A stretch of 64,000 nt of DNA, from assembly GCA_037903475.1 (NCBI GenBank), contig JBAJFG010000437.1, forward strand, positions 1 through 64,000, written 5' to 3'. Of the stretch, positions 19,801-29,639 are shown one piece after another. This stretch comes from Ancylostoma caninum. Its lineage: Eukaryota; Nematoda; Chromadorea; Rhabditida; Ancylostomatidae. The notes below the pieces were generated by a model that saw only the letters and a program-made list of their open reading frames with translations, made no database searches and was not told the origin of the DNA. The translations under genes were made by a program, and so were the position numbers. Numbering within the stretch: the first letter of the stretch is position 1; every line of letters begins with the position of its first letter.

Positions 19801-22800
19801 GGAAAAGCATTCGCTGCGCCCGCCGAGACTTCGCCAATCGCAAGACCAAGATGTCCGCCCTCCGGCGCCCGGACGGAACAATTTCTTCATCAAGACGGGT
19901 AATGGAGAAGGTCATCTACGACTTCTACTCGGATCTCTTCGATAGCCACGTCCACCTCCCTCAATGTCACCTTAGGGAGGACGGGTATGTTGTCCCATCG
20001 GTTCTCCCTTCCGAAATCCGACATGCCATCAAGTCGGTGAAGAATCGTACAGCACCGGGCCCCGACAGGATTCGACCGGAACATCTGAAGAACCTACCGC
20101 CAATTCTCATTACCACCTTGGCTAGGCTTTTCACGCGGTACCTGTCGGAGTGCAAGGTACCTAACCAGTGGAAGACCAGCAGGACCGTGTTGCTGTACAA
20201 GAAGGGAGACCCGCAGGATATTGGCAATTATCGCCCCATCTGCCTACTGTCCGTCGTCTACAAGCTTTTCACGCGAGTGATCCTCAATAGGATCGAAAGG
20301 ACGCTAGACGAGGGACAGCCGTGCGAGCAAGCAGGGTTTCGAAAAGGATTCAGTACGATCGACCACATACACACCGTCACTAGACTCATCGAAGTATCGC
20401 GAGAGTATAAGATGCCCCTCTGTCTCACGTTCATCGATTTGAAGAAAGCCTTCGACTCTGTTGAGACGGAAGCGGTGTTGGAAGCCCTGGGCAACCAGGG
20501 CATACCTACTCAATACATCAAGGTACTTCGTGAGCTCTACAGCAACTTCACGACCAGGATTTCTCCATTCTACGACGACATCATCATCGACGTCAAGAGA
20601 GGGGTTCGGCAAGGCGATACCGTGTCGCCAAAAGTATTCAGCGCCACTCTTGAAGACGTCATGCGGAAACTGGAATGGGATAGCATGGGAGTGCAAGTTG
20701 ATGGCCGGCGACTTAGTCATCTTCGCTTCGCTGACGACATCGTTCTTATAACACCAACCATCAGCGAAGCGGAACAGATGCTGGCCGACTTCGAGGACGC
20801 GTGTGGAAAGGTTGGTCTCCAGCTGAATCTGACGAAGACGATGTTCATGAAGAACGGATGGGTCCCGGATGCCCCATTCTCGCTCAACGGAACGACCATA
20901 TCCGAATGCTCCAGCTACGTATACCTAGGTCGGGAAGTCAATATGATGAACGACCTCGCTCCAGAGCTGGGCAGGAGGAAACGAGCGGCTTGGGGAGCTT
21001 ACAAGAGCATCGAGGACGTAGTGAAGAAGACGAAGAACACCAGGCTCCGTGCCCACCTCTTCAACACAACCGTTCTCCCTGCTTTGACCTACGCCTCAGA
21101 AACCTGGGCGTTGCGCAAGCAGGATGAGAATGCGGTTAGCGTCGTCGAACGCTCCATCGAGAGGGTGATGCTAGGAATAACCCGCCTCACGCAAGTGAGG
21201 GCTGGAATACGGAGCTCCACCCTCCGTCAACAATCGAAGATCAGGGACGCTGCCGCTTACGCCAAGTTGAGTAAGGTTAGGTGGGCCGGGCACGTGATGC
21301 GTTTTAACGACAACCGTTGGACAAGAGCCGTCAGCGACTGGACTCCACGGGACGTTAAGCGCACGACAGGAAGACCACCGACCCGATGGTCAGACTTCTT
21401 CACGAAGTCCTTCAAGGATAGATACGATGCTCTCCGTGTCCCTCGAACGGACAGAATCACTGGACAACTCTGGCTCGCGAGAGGGACAAATGGAAGGATT
21501 GCTGGCGCCCGCTCGGTATACCCGAAGATCAACGGGAGTCAAGGTGATCAAGGTGATCAAGGTGAACGTTTCTATTATTCATGCTTAGATTTTTTGCAAA
21601 AATCCAAAACGCTTCCATTGCCTTTCTCGCCGAGATTTCTGTTTCATGGATCAGAATGCTACACATCAATCCATAGCCGCCGCCGTTGTGCTTTTCGCAT
21701 CTACGACTCCTGAGCTCAGATATTAAGGTCCCCATCGTTTGCTAGATTTTCTCTTGAATGCACGCTGAGCACTCGACCTGTTTCTCCAATATAAGAAGCC
21801 CACAGTTCAGACAGCTTATTTGATAAATGCTCCCCACCCCCGGTCTTCGAGCAGTATCGTATTTCACCATACTTGAAGTTAAGTAACGGCAGTTTCATCG
21901 CTAGCAATATTTGCTGCTGTTGCCTTACTGGTTGAGAGCCCACATTATGACTTGTGATACACTTTCTGGATGCTCCACAAACTTTCTAACTTCCACTTTT
22001 CCGGAAATATCCATATAAGCATCTTGTGGAGCAGAATATGATCTTGCTTCCATAAATTTATAGGGCGTATTGCTGAGATCTCGTGAGAGGTGCAGGAAAT
22101 AATTGAATCTGCGGAGATGCGGGTTTAAGCTTATGTTCTTCTGGGTGTCTTAAGCCGTGCACGGAGAACCTTCAAGATTTCCTTTTAGCCTAAATGGTGA
22201 ATCTTAAAGTCCACGCAATTAGGAAACTTATGGGAAATATTGGGCCTTCCTCTAACAGATGTTTTTCTACTTGTGAGATTTGGCCAAAAACTTCGTTGTC
22301 TCCTTCTAGGAAAGGTTGAATTGCATAATGGTCAAGATCTCTATGAATAAGAAGTGTATATGTAACATATCCCCTATGGTTAGGCCAGATTCCTCTTGAG
22401 ACACAATAAGATGAACTGTCACCGTAATTTCGGCATCACCCCTAAAAACAAAGGGCGTAGCTAATTTTTTTTTGCAGTTTCCATAGTAACATTTTTAGAA
22501 ATTTGGAGAAGTTGGAACTCACGCTGCTCTCTCTATGGCTGAGATTTCTCTGTTTTTCTCACCACGAAGGTCCATCGAGTAATTCTACAAATGTGTTTTA
22601 CACCAACCAACTTTACAAATCGCATCTGCTTGGAGGTCGCAACATACCTCTTTTTTCAGCTTGCTCATATCAACGCTTCCTTGTGTATTGTTCTTTACGA
22701 ATAGGTACATTGCTCCACTGAAACATCTCCAGCCATGTTAATGATGACGGATCTTACGCATCTACTTTATGTAAACTTATTTGGTAACACAAACATTGTC

Positions 22801-24907
22801 AATTGAGTGCCACGTCACAAAAATTATTTTTAAGAACAAAATCTACCTGAAAAATCTTGCCAAAAAAAAAACTGAAACGACGTCAAGCTAACAAAAGGTG
22901 TGCAGCAGGCTAATCCCGGAGTTCGAAATGAGGTTGCTGTGTCTGGAAGCATTGCCTAAGATGGTGTCGATGTATGTATAAGGGTGGTAAGAAGGTCTTG
23001 AGCCGTTTTTCTGCTTTATTTTGTTATTCAGCATACAACAGAATTTACCCAACAATATTACCACCGCAGTTAGTCACTACAGTGTCCCACCTGATGGGCA
23101 GGTCAGCGGTCCCCTTCTCCCAGGACTGGAGAAGTTGGAAGTCAAAGAAATCGCTGACCTCCCTTTCAACATCCTCAACTTTAGTGAATTTTTTCTCAGC
23201 CAAGAATGCCTCGAGGAGATGAAAGGAGTGAGTATCAGAAGGAGCAACGTCAAGAGAATACGGTGAGTGGGGAGTGGGTGGGAAACTGTGTCCCAATCCA
23301 GCTCTCCAATTTTTCACGGGCCTCTTAAGCCAAATGGGGCCTAGTGTCATCACAGCTTACATAGGTGTACAGGAAACTCGTTTCTGCCGCTTTCCTCGAA
23401 GAGTGGCGTAAGTGTTACCGGTGACTATGTGTGTTTGCGAGAGCAGCTCGTAATGCAACATTCCTTTTGAATTCCAGAAGTAGCAAAGGAAACACCTATT
23501 TGGATGGGGGTGCGATTTGCCGGATCTTCTGCTAGACGGAGCCACATGGCACAATGCCTGTTAGAATCGTAGAGGACCCAACTCTCATCTCCAATAATCA
23601 GATATTCCGGAAACTCCTTCCGCGTGAGCAGAGCAGGAAAAACTGATTATGGTTTGGAAGACCTCTCGTGGTCTTGACGTCGTAATCAGAATTAGGAAAG
23701 GCAATTCGGCTACATATGCCTGTTATAGAAAAGCCACGAGTTTGGTCCACAACTATCACATGGTAGATCATGGGTACCGATCAATAACCAAAAGTTTTGG
23801 AAATTTCAAAGAAATCGGCTCAAGACTTTTTCACAACCTTATTATAACACACTAGATAGTGATCTTGTCTTGTACGTTATGCGTTAATACCCATATCCGA
23901 TAGCTTTTAACTTCGAGAACTTTCAGATTAGGATTTCAGCCAAAAGCAAAAGCATAAGATGCCAAACCGCAAAACAAAGTCACAGGCGAAGTTCAAACTC
24001 TTTCTAATATTAATTGGATGCGTTACTTATTCAGTCACCCAACCATTTTGTTCCCACCTTCGAGCATGAACCCTTCTATTTCTGCGCAATAGAAAATCGT
24101 CGATGCATTTTCTCACAGAACCGTTGGGTGAAATGATATACGTACATCAACATCATCTCAGGCAATGCTTCCTAGCATACATAGATTCCCCGTTTTGATC
24201 TCGGGGTCTAACCTTGTGCACTTGCAGGAATAAATTAGATAATGAAGGACGAGTGAATTATCTTTTAAAGACGGCACTTGTTCGAAAGTCGTCGTTACTA
24301 AGCCGCTTGCAAATTATATTGAAACGTAATAAATAATAAGGAATACCCTGCAATGAGTCCGATTATACCCAAGTAGTTCAAGGTCAGACTTGCAGGAATG
24401 GCAGCAGGCAATCCGAAAAGGCCATATCTGAAATGTAAGACATAATGAGTGAAGCTCAGCCTGCGTATAAAATGTTTAATCACACCTCGAGGTCGCCCAA
24501 CCGGTTAAGCATGACAGAGTGCTCCAGACGAGTATGGATATCGCCATGCCCAGTCGGTTCATTATTTGAATAGCGAATGCATTGGCTATGGAAGGAGGTA
24601 GTACCAACACTCCAATAGTCAATGCATAGCTTCCACTCACCTGTGCACCACAGTGCTCCACCAATCATTGCGAAGCCTTGTACAGGTGGGAAGTCAAGCA
24701 TACCGTTGATGACAGCACTCACGATGAAAGCTCCAAGGCACATGAATAACTGAGTAGTGAATCCTAAAATTCGAGTTGTTTTCACCCTTCCTCGTGATAT
24801 AGCAGAGATAGAAACCAACCATCTCCAGCGACTACTCTTTTGACTGGTACGTACATACTGCCGAAGATGACCGAAGCGAACATAGCAGCAAAAAGGCCGA
24901 CCCACAT
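16810..24907 (-). CDS. TMEM144-like multi-pass membrane protein, copy C (10 exons, 332 aa)
   Basis: Exons on the minus strand are 24820-24907, 24641-24763, 24486-24585, 24347-24427, 22648-22717, 22523-22584, 17463-17532, 17265-17380, 17003-17195 and 16810-16905. Exon lengths and phases match copy B except exon 6, which is 62 rather than 71 bp, a 3-codon difference. Landmarks are MWVGLFAAMFASVIFGSMYV, VPVKRVVAGDG, LTGWATSR, AMYLFVKNNTQG, FYGNMWLPVNYM, NPEAAVPSMLAG, AYPICAMTPGL and the C terminus VTISKEVSLF. It belongs to the TMEM144 family of DMT-type carriers; the substrate is unknown. The gene spans 8.1 kb because intron 4 holds a mariner and intron 6 (about 5 kb) holds a Penelope-like remnant plus a full RTE element. 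Copy C's exons are uninterrupted, so it is probably functional despite the load. Confidence 0.93.
17770..18148 (-). mobile_element. Penelope-like element remnant, 3' part (left of the RTE insertion)
   Basis: On the minus strand at 18145 downward the frame reads NVSLSITKDSLPFVSLCGL then stop. This is the C-terminal end of the protein whose preceding part lies at 21576-21943. The following 300 bp lead to a hammerhead-like motif near 17799-17822. The right boundary is the 11-bp duplication aacgtttctat (18138-18148). Confidence 0.72.
17799..17822 (-). ncRNA. Hammerhead-ribozyme-like core motif in the Penelope-like terminus
   Basis: The minus strand reads CTGAAGA, AGTC, loop, GAC, GAAAC. This matches the hammerhead core CUGANGA, stem II and GAAA. 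Penelope-like elements are known to carry hammerhead motifs in their terminal repeats, and the neighbouring coding remnant is Penelope-like. I could not pair a convincing stem I or identify a GUC-type cleavage site, so it may be degenerate. Confidence 0.45.
18381..21564 (+). CDS. RTE endonuclease/reverse transcriptase ORF
   Basis: The open frame starts at 18381. The conserved part begins around residue 109 (MMTVCTFNARTL), so a downstream ATG may be the true start. The endonuclease/exonuclease/phosphatase domain spans about residues 109-350. It has TETRRHR (~144), GDFNAKIG (251-258) and SDHRLLRARF (~342). The reverse transcriptase covers about residues 540-850, with YRPICLLSVVYKLFTRVILN, FIDLKKAFDSV, GVRQGDTVSP and FADD at residues 783-786. 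A C-terminal region follows. Near 21456 a one-base loss shifts the frame. The conserved ending WTTLARERDKWKDCW...ESR-stop is found in the +1 frame, its stop supplied by the first tgatcaagg repeat. The zero frame instead runs through the tail and out of the element to 21713. Most catalytic residues are intact. Confidence 0.9.
21540..21564 (+). repeat. RTE 3' tail, tandem tgatcaagg units
   Basis: About two and a half copies of tgatcaagg end directly at the 11-bp target duplication. Short 3' repeats of this type replace a poly(A) tail in RTE elements. Confidence 0.85.
21565..22420 (-). mobile_element. Penelope-like element remnant, main part (right of the RTE insertion)
   Basis: The minus strand carries ASYIGETGRVLSVHSRENLA near 21745-21800, the GIY-YIG endonuclease motif characteristic of Penelope-like elements. 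After frameshifts comes ISARKAMEAFWIFAKNLSMNNRN at 21576-21660. That frame resumes across the RTE insertion as VSLSITKDSLPFVSLCGL at 18140 downward. More degenerate coding-like DNA extends to about 22400, but I could not identify the reverse transcriptase. It is inactive. Confidence 0.72.
22975..23849 (-). mobile_element. Mariner element with internal deletion, in intron 4 of copy C
   Basis: Terminal inverted repeats share aagtcttgagccg (left tgtataagggtggtaagaag then gtcttgagccg; right reverse-complemented tgttataataaggttgtga then aaaagtcttgagccg). On the minus strand the frame gives LIIGDESWVLYDSNRH (first catalytic Asp region) near 23580-23620. It also gives FLCYFWNSKGMLHYELL near 23440-23500, PHSPYSLDVAPSDTHSF near 23200-23260 and FLAEKKFTKVEDVEREVSDFF near 23150-23210. 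Only about 875 bp remain, so parts of the transposase, including the N terminus, are missing. Confidence 0.85.
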
Positions 24908-24949
24908 GGCTTAGCGAACTCTTTCCCTGACCTTTACAGTTCGCCAGAA

Positions 24950-25930
24950 CTTTAATTCACGAAAACTCGGTACATGGAATGATTCAGGAACATCCAGGGA
25001 ACATTAGTTTTCAATCAGCGTTGAATACATAAAAAAATTCTGGGCCCGGATGCATCCTTGGGATAACCCAGGTAAACGTGCTAATCTAGCCAGGATTACC
25101 TTGACCTTATGTCACCATAGCCATGAATGTGAGACTACCCACCCTTCCAGTGATGCATCCGGGCCCTGGCTACTCTGCGACTGCGAAGAACAGATGGCAT
25201 TGCCTAAGCGAATGAAAAGAGATTTGCTAAATTCAATTGCTTGCCAGCTAACAGGTGTACGAAATGGAATATCATCTCCCGAGTGGAGAGAAATATCCAT
25301 AATGAAAAATAGGGAAACGTTGGAGTGAGCTGCGAGTCCAGGTTTCTGACAGTGGACAGAACGGGACTAAATTGTCGGAATCTGCATAATCTTCGAGTCG
25401 AAGTTGGGTATACATAATCGCACTAATCCCATGAATCGGTGCATAAGCACCGTCACCCTTTTCGGAAAGTTCCACGCACACCGTATGACCGGATCTTCTC
25501 GGAATTAGTAGTATTATTTATCTATTCACTGATTTGTTGATCAATTGTTTTGTGGCGTAGAGTAAGTTTTGGCCACATTATGTAGGTGCTCTGCAGCAAA
25601 GGCCAGAACGGGGTGGGAGCCTTTCACGCTAATGAATCCAACGTCAAAATAGTTTTCGGTTTACCACATTGGCTGTAGCAGATGTATGTTTCAGATGCTA
25701 ATCACGTACATTGCTCCTATTATTCTGAGGAAATATGGGTATTCGTTGCTTTCGTTTTCACAGGCGTACTAAGTATGCTCAACTTTTCACAGGTATGAGA
25801 ATATTCGTTTTCAAAACACAAGGTTCGCGATCGTTTTGAGACATTTCACGTATAACATTGCTCTCAGCAGCTTACGTAGACCCTACTTCTATGCAAATCG
25901 GCAGCAATTTCCGATATGAAACTCTGCGTT
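24950..25930. other. Upstream of copy C and spacer
   Basis: Contains the presumed promoter region of copy C. A short inverted pair (gcccggatgcatc near 25045 and gatgcatccgggccc near 25152) suggests a small foldback. No gene is supported. Confidence 0.4.
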
Positions 25931-26186
25931 TACTCTGATAACTGTGCAGGACGAACGCAGACCAAACGGCGTAATTGTTCGGGTAGAAACCCTAGGAGCA
26001 ACGGTTGCCAGCTGCTGCCATCCTTCTCTCGATTGCTGCTCAATTTGTCGGCTCTTTAGCAGCAATTACTGAGGGACGGCAGCAATCAAGAGGAGGATGG
26101 CAGCAACTGGCAACGCTGCTGCTAGGGGTTCTACCCGAACCATTACGCCGTTCGGGCTGCGTTCGTGCTGCACAGTTATCAGAGTA
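25931..26186. mobile_element. Foldback element, ~256 bp, ~90-bp inverted arms
   Basis: The left arm begins tactctgataactgtgcag, then gacgaacgcag, aacggcgtaat, ttcgggtagaa and attgctgc. The right arm is its reverse complement with few mismatches. The arms meet around a short loop near 26050. The length and structure suit a MITE. A divergent relative lies at 32125-32360. Confidence 0.85.
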
Positions 26187-27120
26187 GGGACAGTATCCCA
26201 CCTCAGGACTGATTTTGAGTTTTCAAGGTCAGAAGAAACATTAGACGACGCTAATCGCAACTACATGTTTCCTTACAGAGGCACCGACAAGCCTATCTCT
26301 TATCTTTTTTCTTTCTGGAGAGCCCATGGTGCTCGCTGCGACTGCTACAACAAGGAGAAACGAGCGTGGCGTGCCAGTGGGGTTGCCTAACGTGCTTAGG
26401 GCGCAATTTCTAGGGGAAGCTGTCACAACGCTTCGAAAGAAAGAACTGGTTCGAAAATTGTTTTTCGACACTTATTCATCTATCCACTAGCAAGAGAAGT
26501 GCTAAAACAAAGTTTGGAAGAACATGTGCGCCGTTTTGATCAGCGTCGCTCGAAGATTCCTCTGATATTATAATCTCGAAATCGATCCTAAGATGAGACA
26601 CTACCTTTAGAAGAATACCAAAAGTCACAACAACATATTTGCTTGAGCGCGTTTATTCGAGCAGAGAAATTGCAGTGCGTTAGGACCCAGCCCAAGAAAA
26701 ATGCGATTTCCTCCTCCAGAAGTTATAAATCAAGATAACCTACGAACCTGTAACTCTTTTATTTTTGGGAAATTTCGCAGCAAAATGGATGCGTAAGATG
26801 ACATTTGTCCTTTTCCCTTCAGAATCCCCTATTTCGAAGTTCTCAACACCTGACTTTCAAATTCTAATTTTGACTACTCCTCTTGCTCTTTTTTGCAGAA
26901 ATTTGTACTGGAATCACCACTGCACTCACAATAAACAACACGTAAGTTCCTTTTTCATTGCATAGATTAAGATTATAGGTACAAGTTTACTGATCTCGTA
27001 TACATTTCAGTCACTGCTTCACGGAGTAAACCACAAGAGAGGCGACTGTTTCCAAATCACCGAAAGTGATACTACTAGACTAGACTGCTGTCAAAGTTAT
27101 TTAACCCTGACTCTGATGTT
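26187..27120. other. Unassigned stretch
   Basis: No supported gene or repeat. The open frames are short and lack recognisable similarity or paired splice sites. Confidence 0.4.
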
Positions 27121-27124
27121 CATT

Positions 27125-27760
27125 GGCGGTACATTTGGCGGGAGAATGCGTTTGGCAATACATTTTACATGATTAAATTTCGCATGGCAATACATTTTTC
27201 GGGAAAATGGTTCAGGATCCTGTTTGGCAATACAAAAGGCGAAAGAATCTGTTGGCGATACTGTTATATGGGTGTTTGAGGAAACAATATGAAATGTCGT
27301 GTAAATTCTGTATTAAATGACATTCGTGCATGGAAAATATGAAATGTGTTGGCGATATATTTTACGGGTGCTTGGCGATATAAAAGGCGAGAGAATCTGT
27401 TGGCGATAAATTTTACGGGTTAGCGAGATAAGATAGCGATTACATGGGATAACGGTTATCCATTCTTAGTTGAAGGCTTAGCCTTCGACAGTGTCGATCC
27501 GGACGGCTCAGCTGGTAAGGCAGCAGACTCTGAAGAATGGTATCATGACATGATTCCTGATGATTTTGAAATTTTTGCTTTGTTGATAACCCTTTTGTGT
27601 GGCGACACAATTGGAGAGGTTTGTCTGGCGTTGTATTTGGCGGAACTTCTTGTTTGGCAGTAGATTTGGCGGACTTCGTTTGCCTGTAATTGGCAAACCC
27701 GTGTGCGAGGTTTCCGAACGAACCTCGTCAAATGTATCATCATCGAACATAAGAGGAAGC
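27125..27760. repeat. Degenerate tandem repeats rich in gttggcgata / tttggcg motifs
   Basis: Between 27125 and 27440, versions of ttggcgatacattttacggg recur every few tens of bases. From 27600 to 27750, tttggcgga..tcgtttgcctg and aacctcgtcaaatgtatc appear, which are also found at 54760-54970. This marks a dispersed repeat family with a tandem interior. Confidence 0.65.
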
Positions 27761-27799
27761 ACTCTTTCAGAGAGGTATCGTTGTAAACTCAAACACCTT

Positions 27800-28734
27800 C
27801 AGTCGTATTTGAGTGAGTACTTGAGAATCTAGCTTCCATATTTGATGAGGACCTGCCGAAAAAAAAACCTATGCAAGGGACACATAAGTAAATTGTTAAG
27901 AGAAAGATGTAAGCGTGGAAGAGAAGATCAGTGGAGTTAGTGCAGAAACGTCGGTATTACCTCAAAATTCTCATAAAGGTCAGCTTACCACAAGAAGTTA
28001 GCAAATGAACGGGAAAACAGCAAACAATGAAGTTGATGAGGAAGAAACTACTGCAGGTCCATGGTTATCGAAAACACAAGCAAACATAAGCCACGAACAT
28101 GGGATAAAAAAATTACAATAAAAAGAAAACACTCCATAAGAAGCAGACCAGGACAAAAATGAAAGGTTGGTGCGAAATTGTTGAAGCATACATGCATGGC
28201 GAATTCAAATCAATGAATGTGTCTGCTTACTGCATAAAATCAATACAACAACTTGCGATGAAAAAGCGAAATATGCCTAGAATTTGGTACTACAGTAGCT
28301 ATATGTATGCCGATACGGATTGGCCCTGCATCTTGTTCGGCCTACTGGGCCATGTTCAGGAAATAATTCGGTAAGCGCGCTGAATTTTGGAACAATTTTT
28401 GTGAGTGACTGATAATCACATCCACTGAGCCGCACATATTCATACATGGCCTACATGTTCTCATATATTCGCTTTCATCAGAGTTAAAGCCCTTACCATC
28501 TAGATTTCCTCGCAACCTAGTGCTAACACAAATTGTGATACTTGTTATCGCATAGGTTTCCCGTTTTTTTAAACCTTATTTCGAGCGTTGTTCTAATTGA
28601 TCTGATTCTTTTCAGCGGATTAAGAAACAATATAACGCTTAGTTTCAGTCAATAACACCGGCTCACAGAATTTTCATGATTTTCTGAAGAGAAAACGTCA
28701 GGTATTTCTCGTACCGAAAGTATAGAAACACTTG
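27800..28734. other. Unassigned stretch
   Basis: I see no supported coding exon or structured repeat here. Confidence 0.4.
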
Positions 28735-29082
28735 GGCCGGTAGTAATCCACCCTGCAAGTTGCCAACTCGCGGTGGCACCAGGGTGCGACATCAGTGGCA
28801 GCCGGAACGGTGCGGAGGCACCTCAATCAATAAAAACTCCTGAATTTTGCAACTTTACCTCACACGGGTACTATCCCTGTGACCTTGTTTTACCCCCAGG
28901 TACAGTGTTTAGATGTCCTTGTTTCAAACAGCCGTGCGCAAATATTCGGAAACTCCAGCTGCCTACGGGATCGCGACCTCCTTGGGCGCCACCAAAGCTG
29001 CCACCTGAAGGTGGCAACGTAGGTGGCAGCAGGCGAGTGCGACGAGAGAGTGTGTAAGGAGAGAGGTTTCCCCGTCGGCAGG

Positions 29083-29108
29083 TCGGACATGCCCTAGGGC
29101 ATGTCCGA
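29083..29108. repeat. Perfect 26-bp palindrome
   Basis: The half-site is tcggacatgccct, followed immediately by its exact reverse complement. It lies inside the inverted-repeat element and near a further partial dyad (gaggt-cg-tacctc). Confidence 0.9.
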
Positions 29109-29435
29109 GGTCGTACCTCGTCGGGAACTTCAACAGAGATCGACGGGATTCACCCGACTATATTGTATTGTTAAGAGACACCTACGATAATGCTGCCAAG
29201 GGTTAGCGAGAACAAAGATTAAGCTGATGGCACAAACAGACCTCAAACTAGACAGGAAATCGAAGCAAAATTAATAATATGGAGAAATGAACATGCTTGA
29301 GTACAGTAACAGTTGATTTCAGCACCTCTACCGATACCATACACACTGCTGTGAGATGAGATACCAAAAATCAATCAAAATCTGATCTGGTTGGTGTTGT
29401 GTTGAGATTCAATCGCACATCGCAACGTGTTGACA

Positions 29436-29510
29436 TGGCCAAGTGGTTCAGTCGCTTGCTTATGAGCGCGCTATAGTGGGGTTCGATCTTGTGAGCGTCG
29501 CTAGGTTTTG
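29436..29510 (+). repeat. tRNA-like (Pol III promoter-like) segment
   Basis: An A-box-like tggccaagtggttc is followed after about 45 bp by a B-box-like gggttcgatct. The whole does not fold into a complete tRNA by eye. It resembles the promoter part of a tRNA-derived SINE rather than a functional tRNA gene. Confidence 0.4.
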
Positions 29511-29639
29511 CAGCCATAATGGAATGCCGCATCTCACACCTACTTCGCATCCAAAGTTGCCACCTTGTAGGCAGTGTTGCTGTCATGGTGGCAACATTGA
29601 TACCAACTTGCGGGGTGGATTACTACCGGCCTTGCTGTT

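Larger units (their letters stand above)
18149..21564 (+). mobile_element. RTE-clade non-LTR retrotransposon, near full length (3.4 kb)
   Basis: The element is bounded by an 11-bp direct duplication aacgtttctat (18138-18148 and 21565-21575). It encodes one long ORF with an endonuclease and a reverse transcriptase. It ends in short tandem units of tgatcaagg, the 3' tail type typical of RTE elements. Its length fits RTE elements (about 3.3 kb). It lies in intron 6 of TMEM144-like copy C on the opposite strand, and it split a Penelope-like coding remnant. The clean duplication and long intact frame indicate a fairly recent insertion. Confidence 0.92.
28735..29631. mobile_element. Inverted-repeat element, ~0.9 kb, carrying a tRNA-like module
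   Basis: The ends are inverted: left ggccggtagtaatccaccct then gcaagttg; right reverse-complemented ggccggtagtaatccacccc then gcaagttg. Both flanks show TTG. Inside are several copies of gccacc/ggtggc blocks, a perfect 26-bp palindrome (29083-29108) and a tRNA-like segment (29436-29510). There is no transposase, so it is non-autonomous. A solo end-like sequence (gggccggcagtaaagtaccc) lies at about 31850. Confidence 0.8.

Noticed and set aside
27495..27545. Possible tRNA (ggctcagctggtaaggcagcagactctgaag..)
   Set aside because: A-box-like start only; no B-box at the right distance and no cloverleaf.
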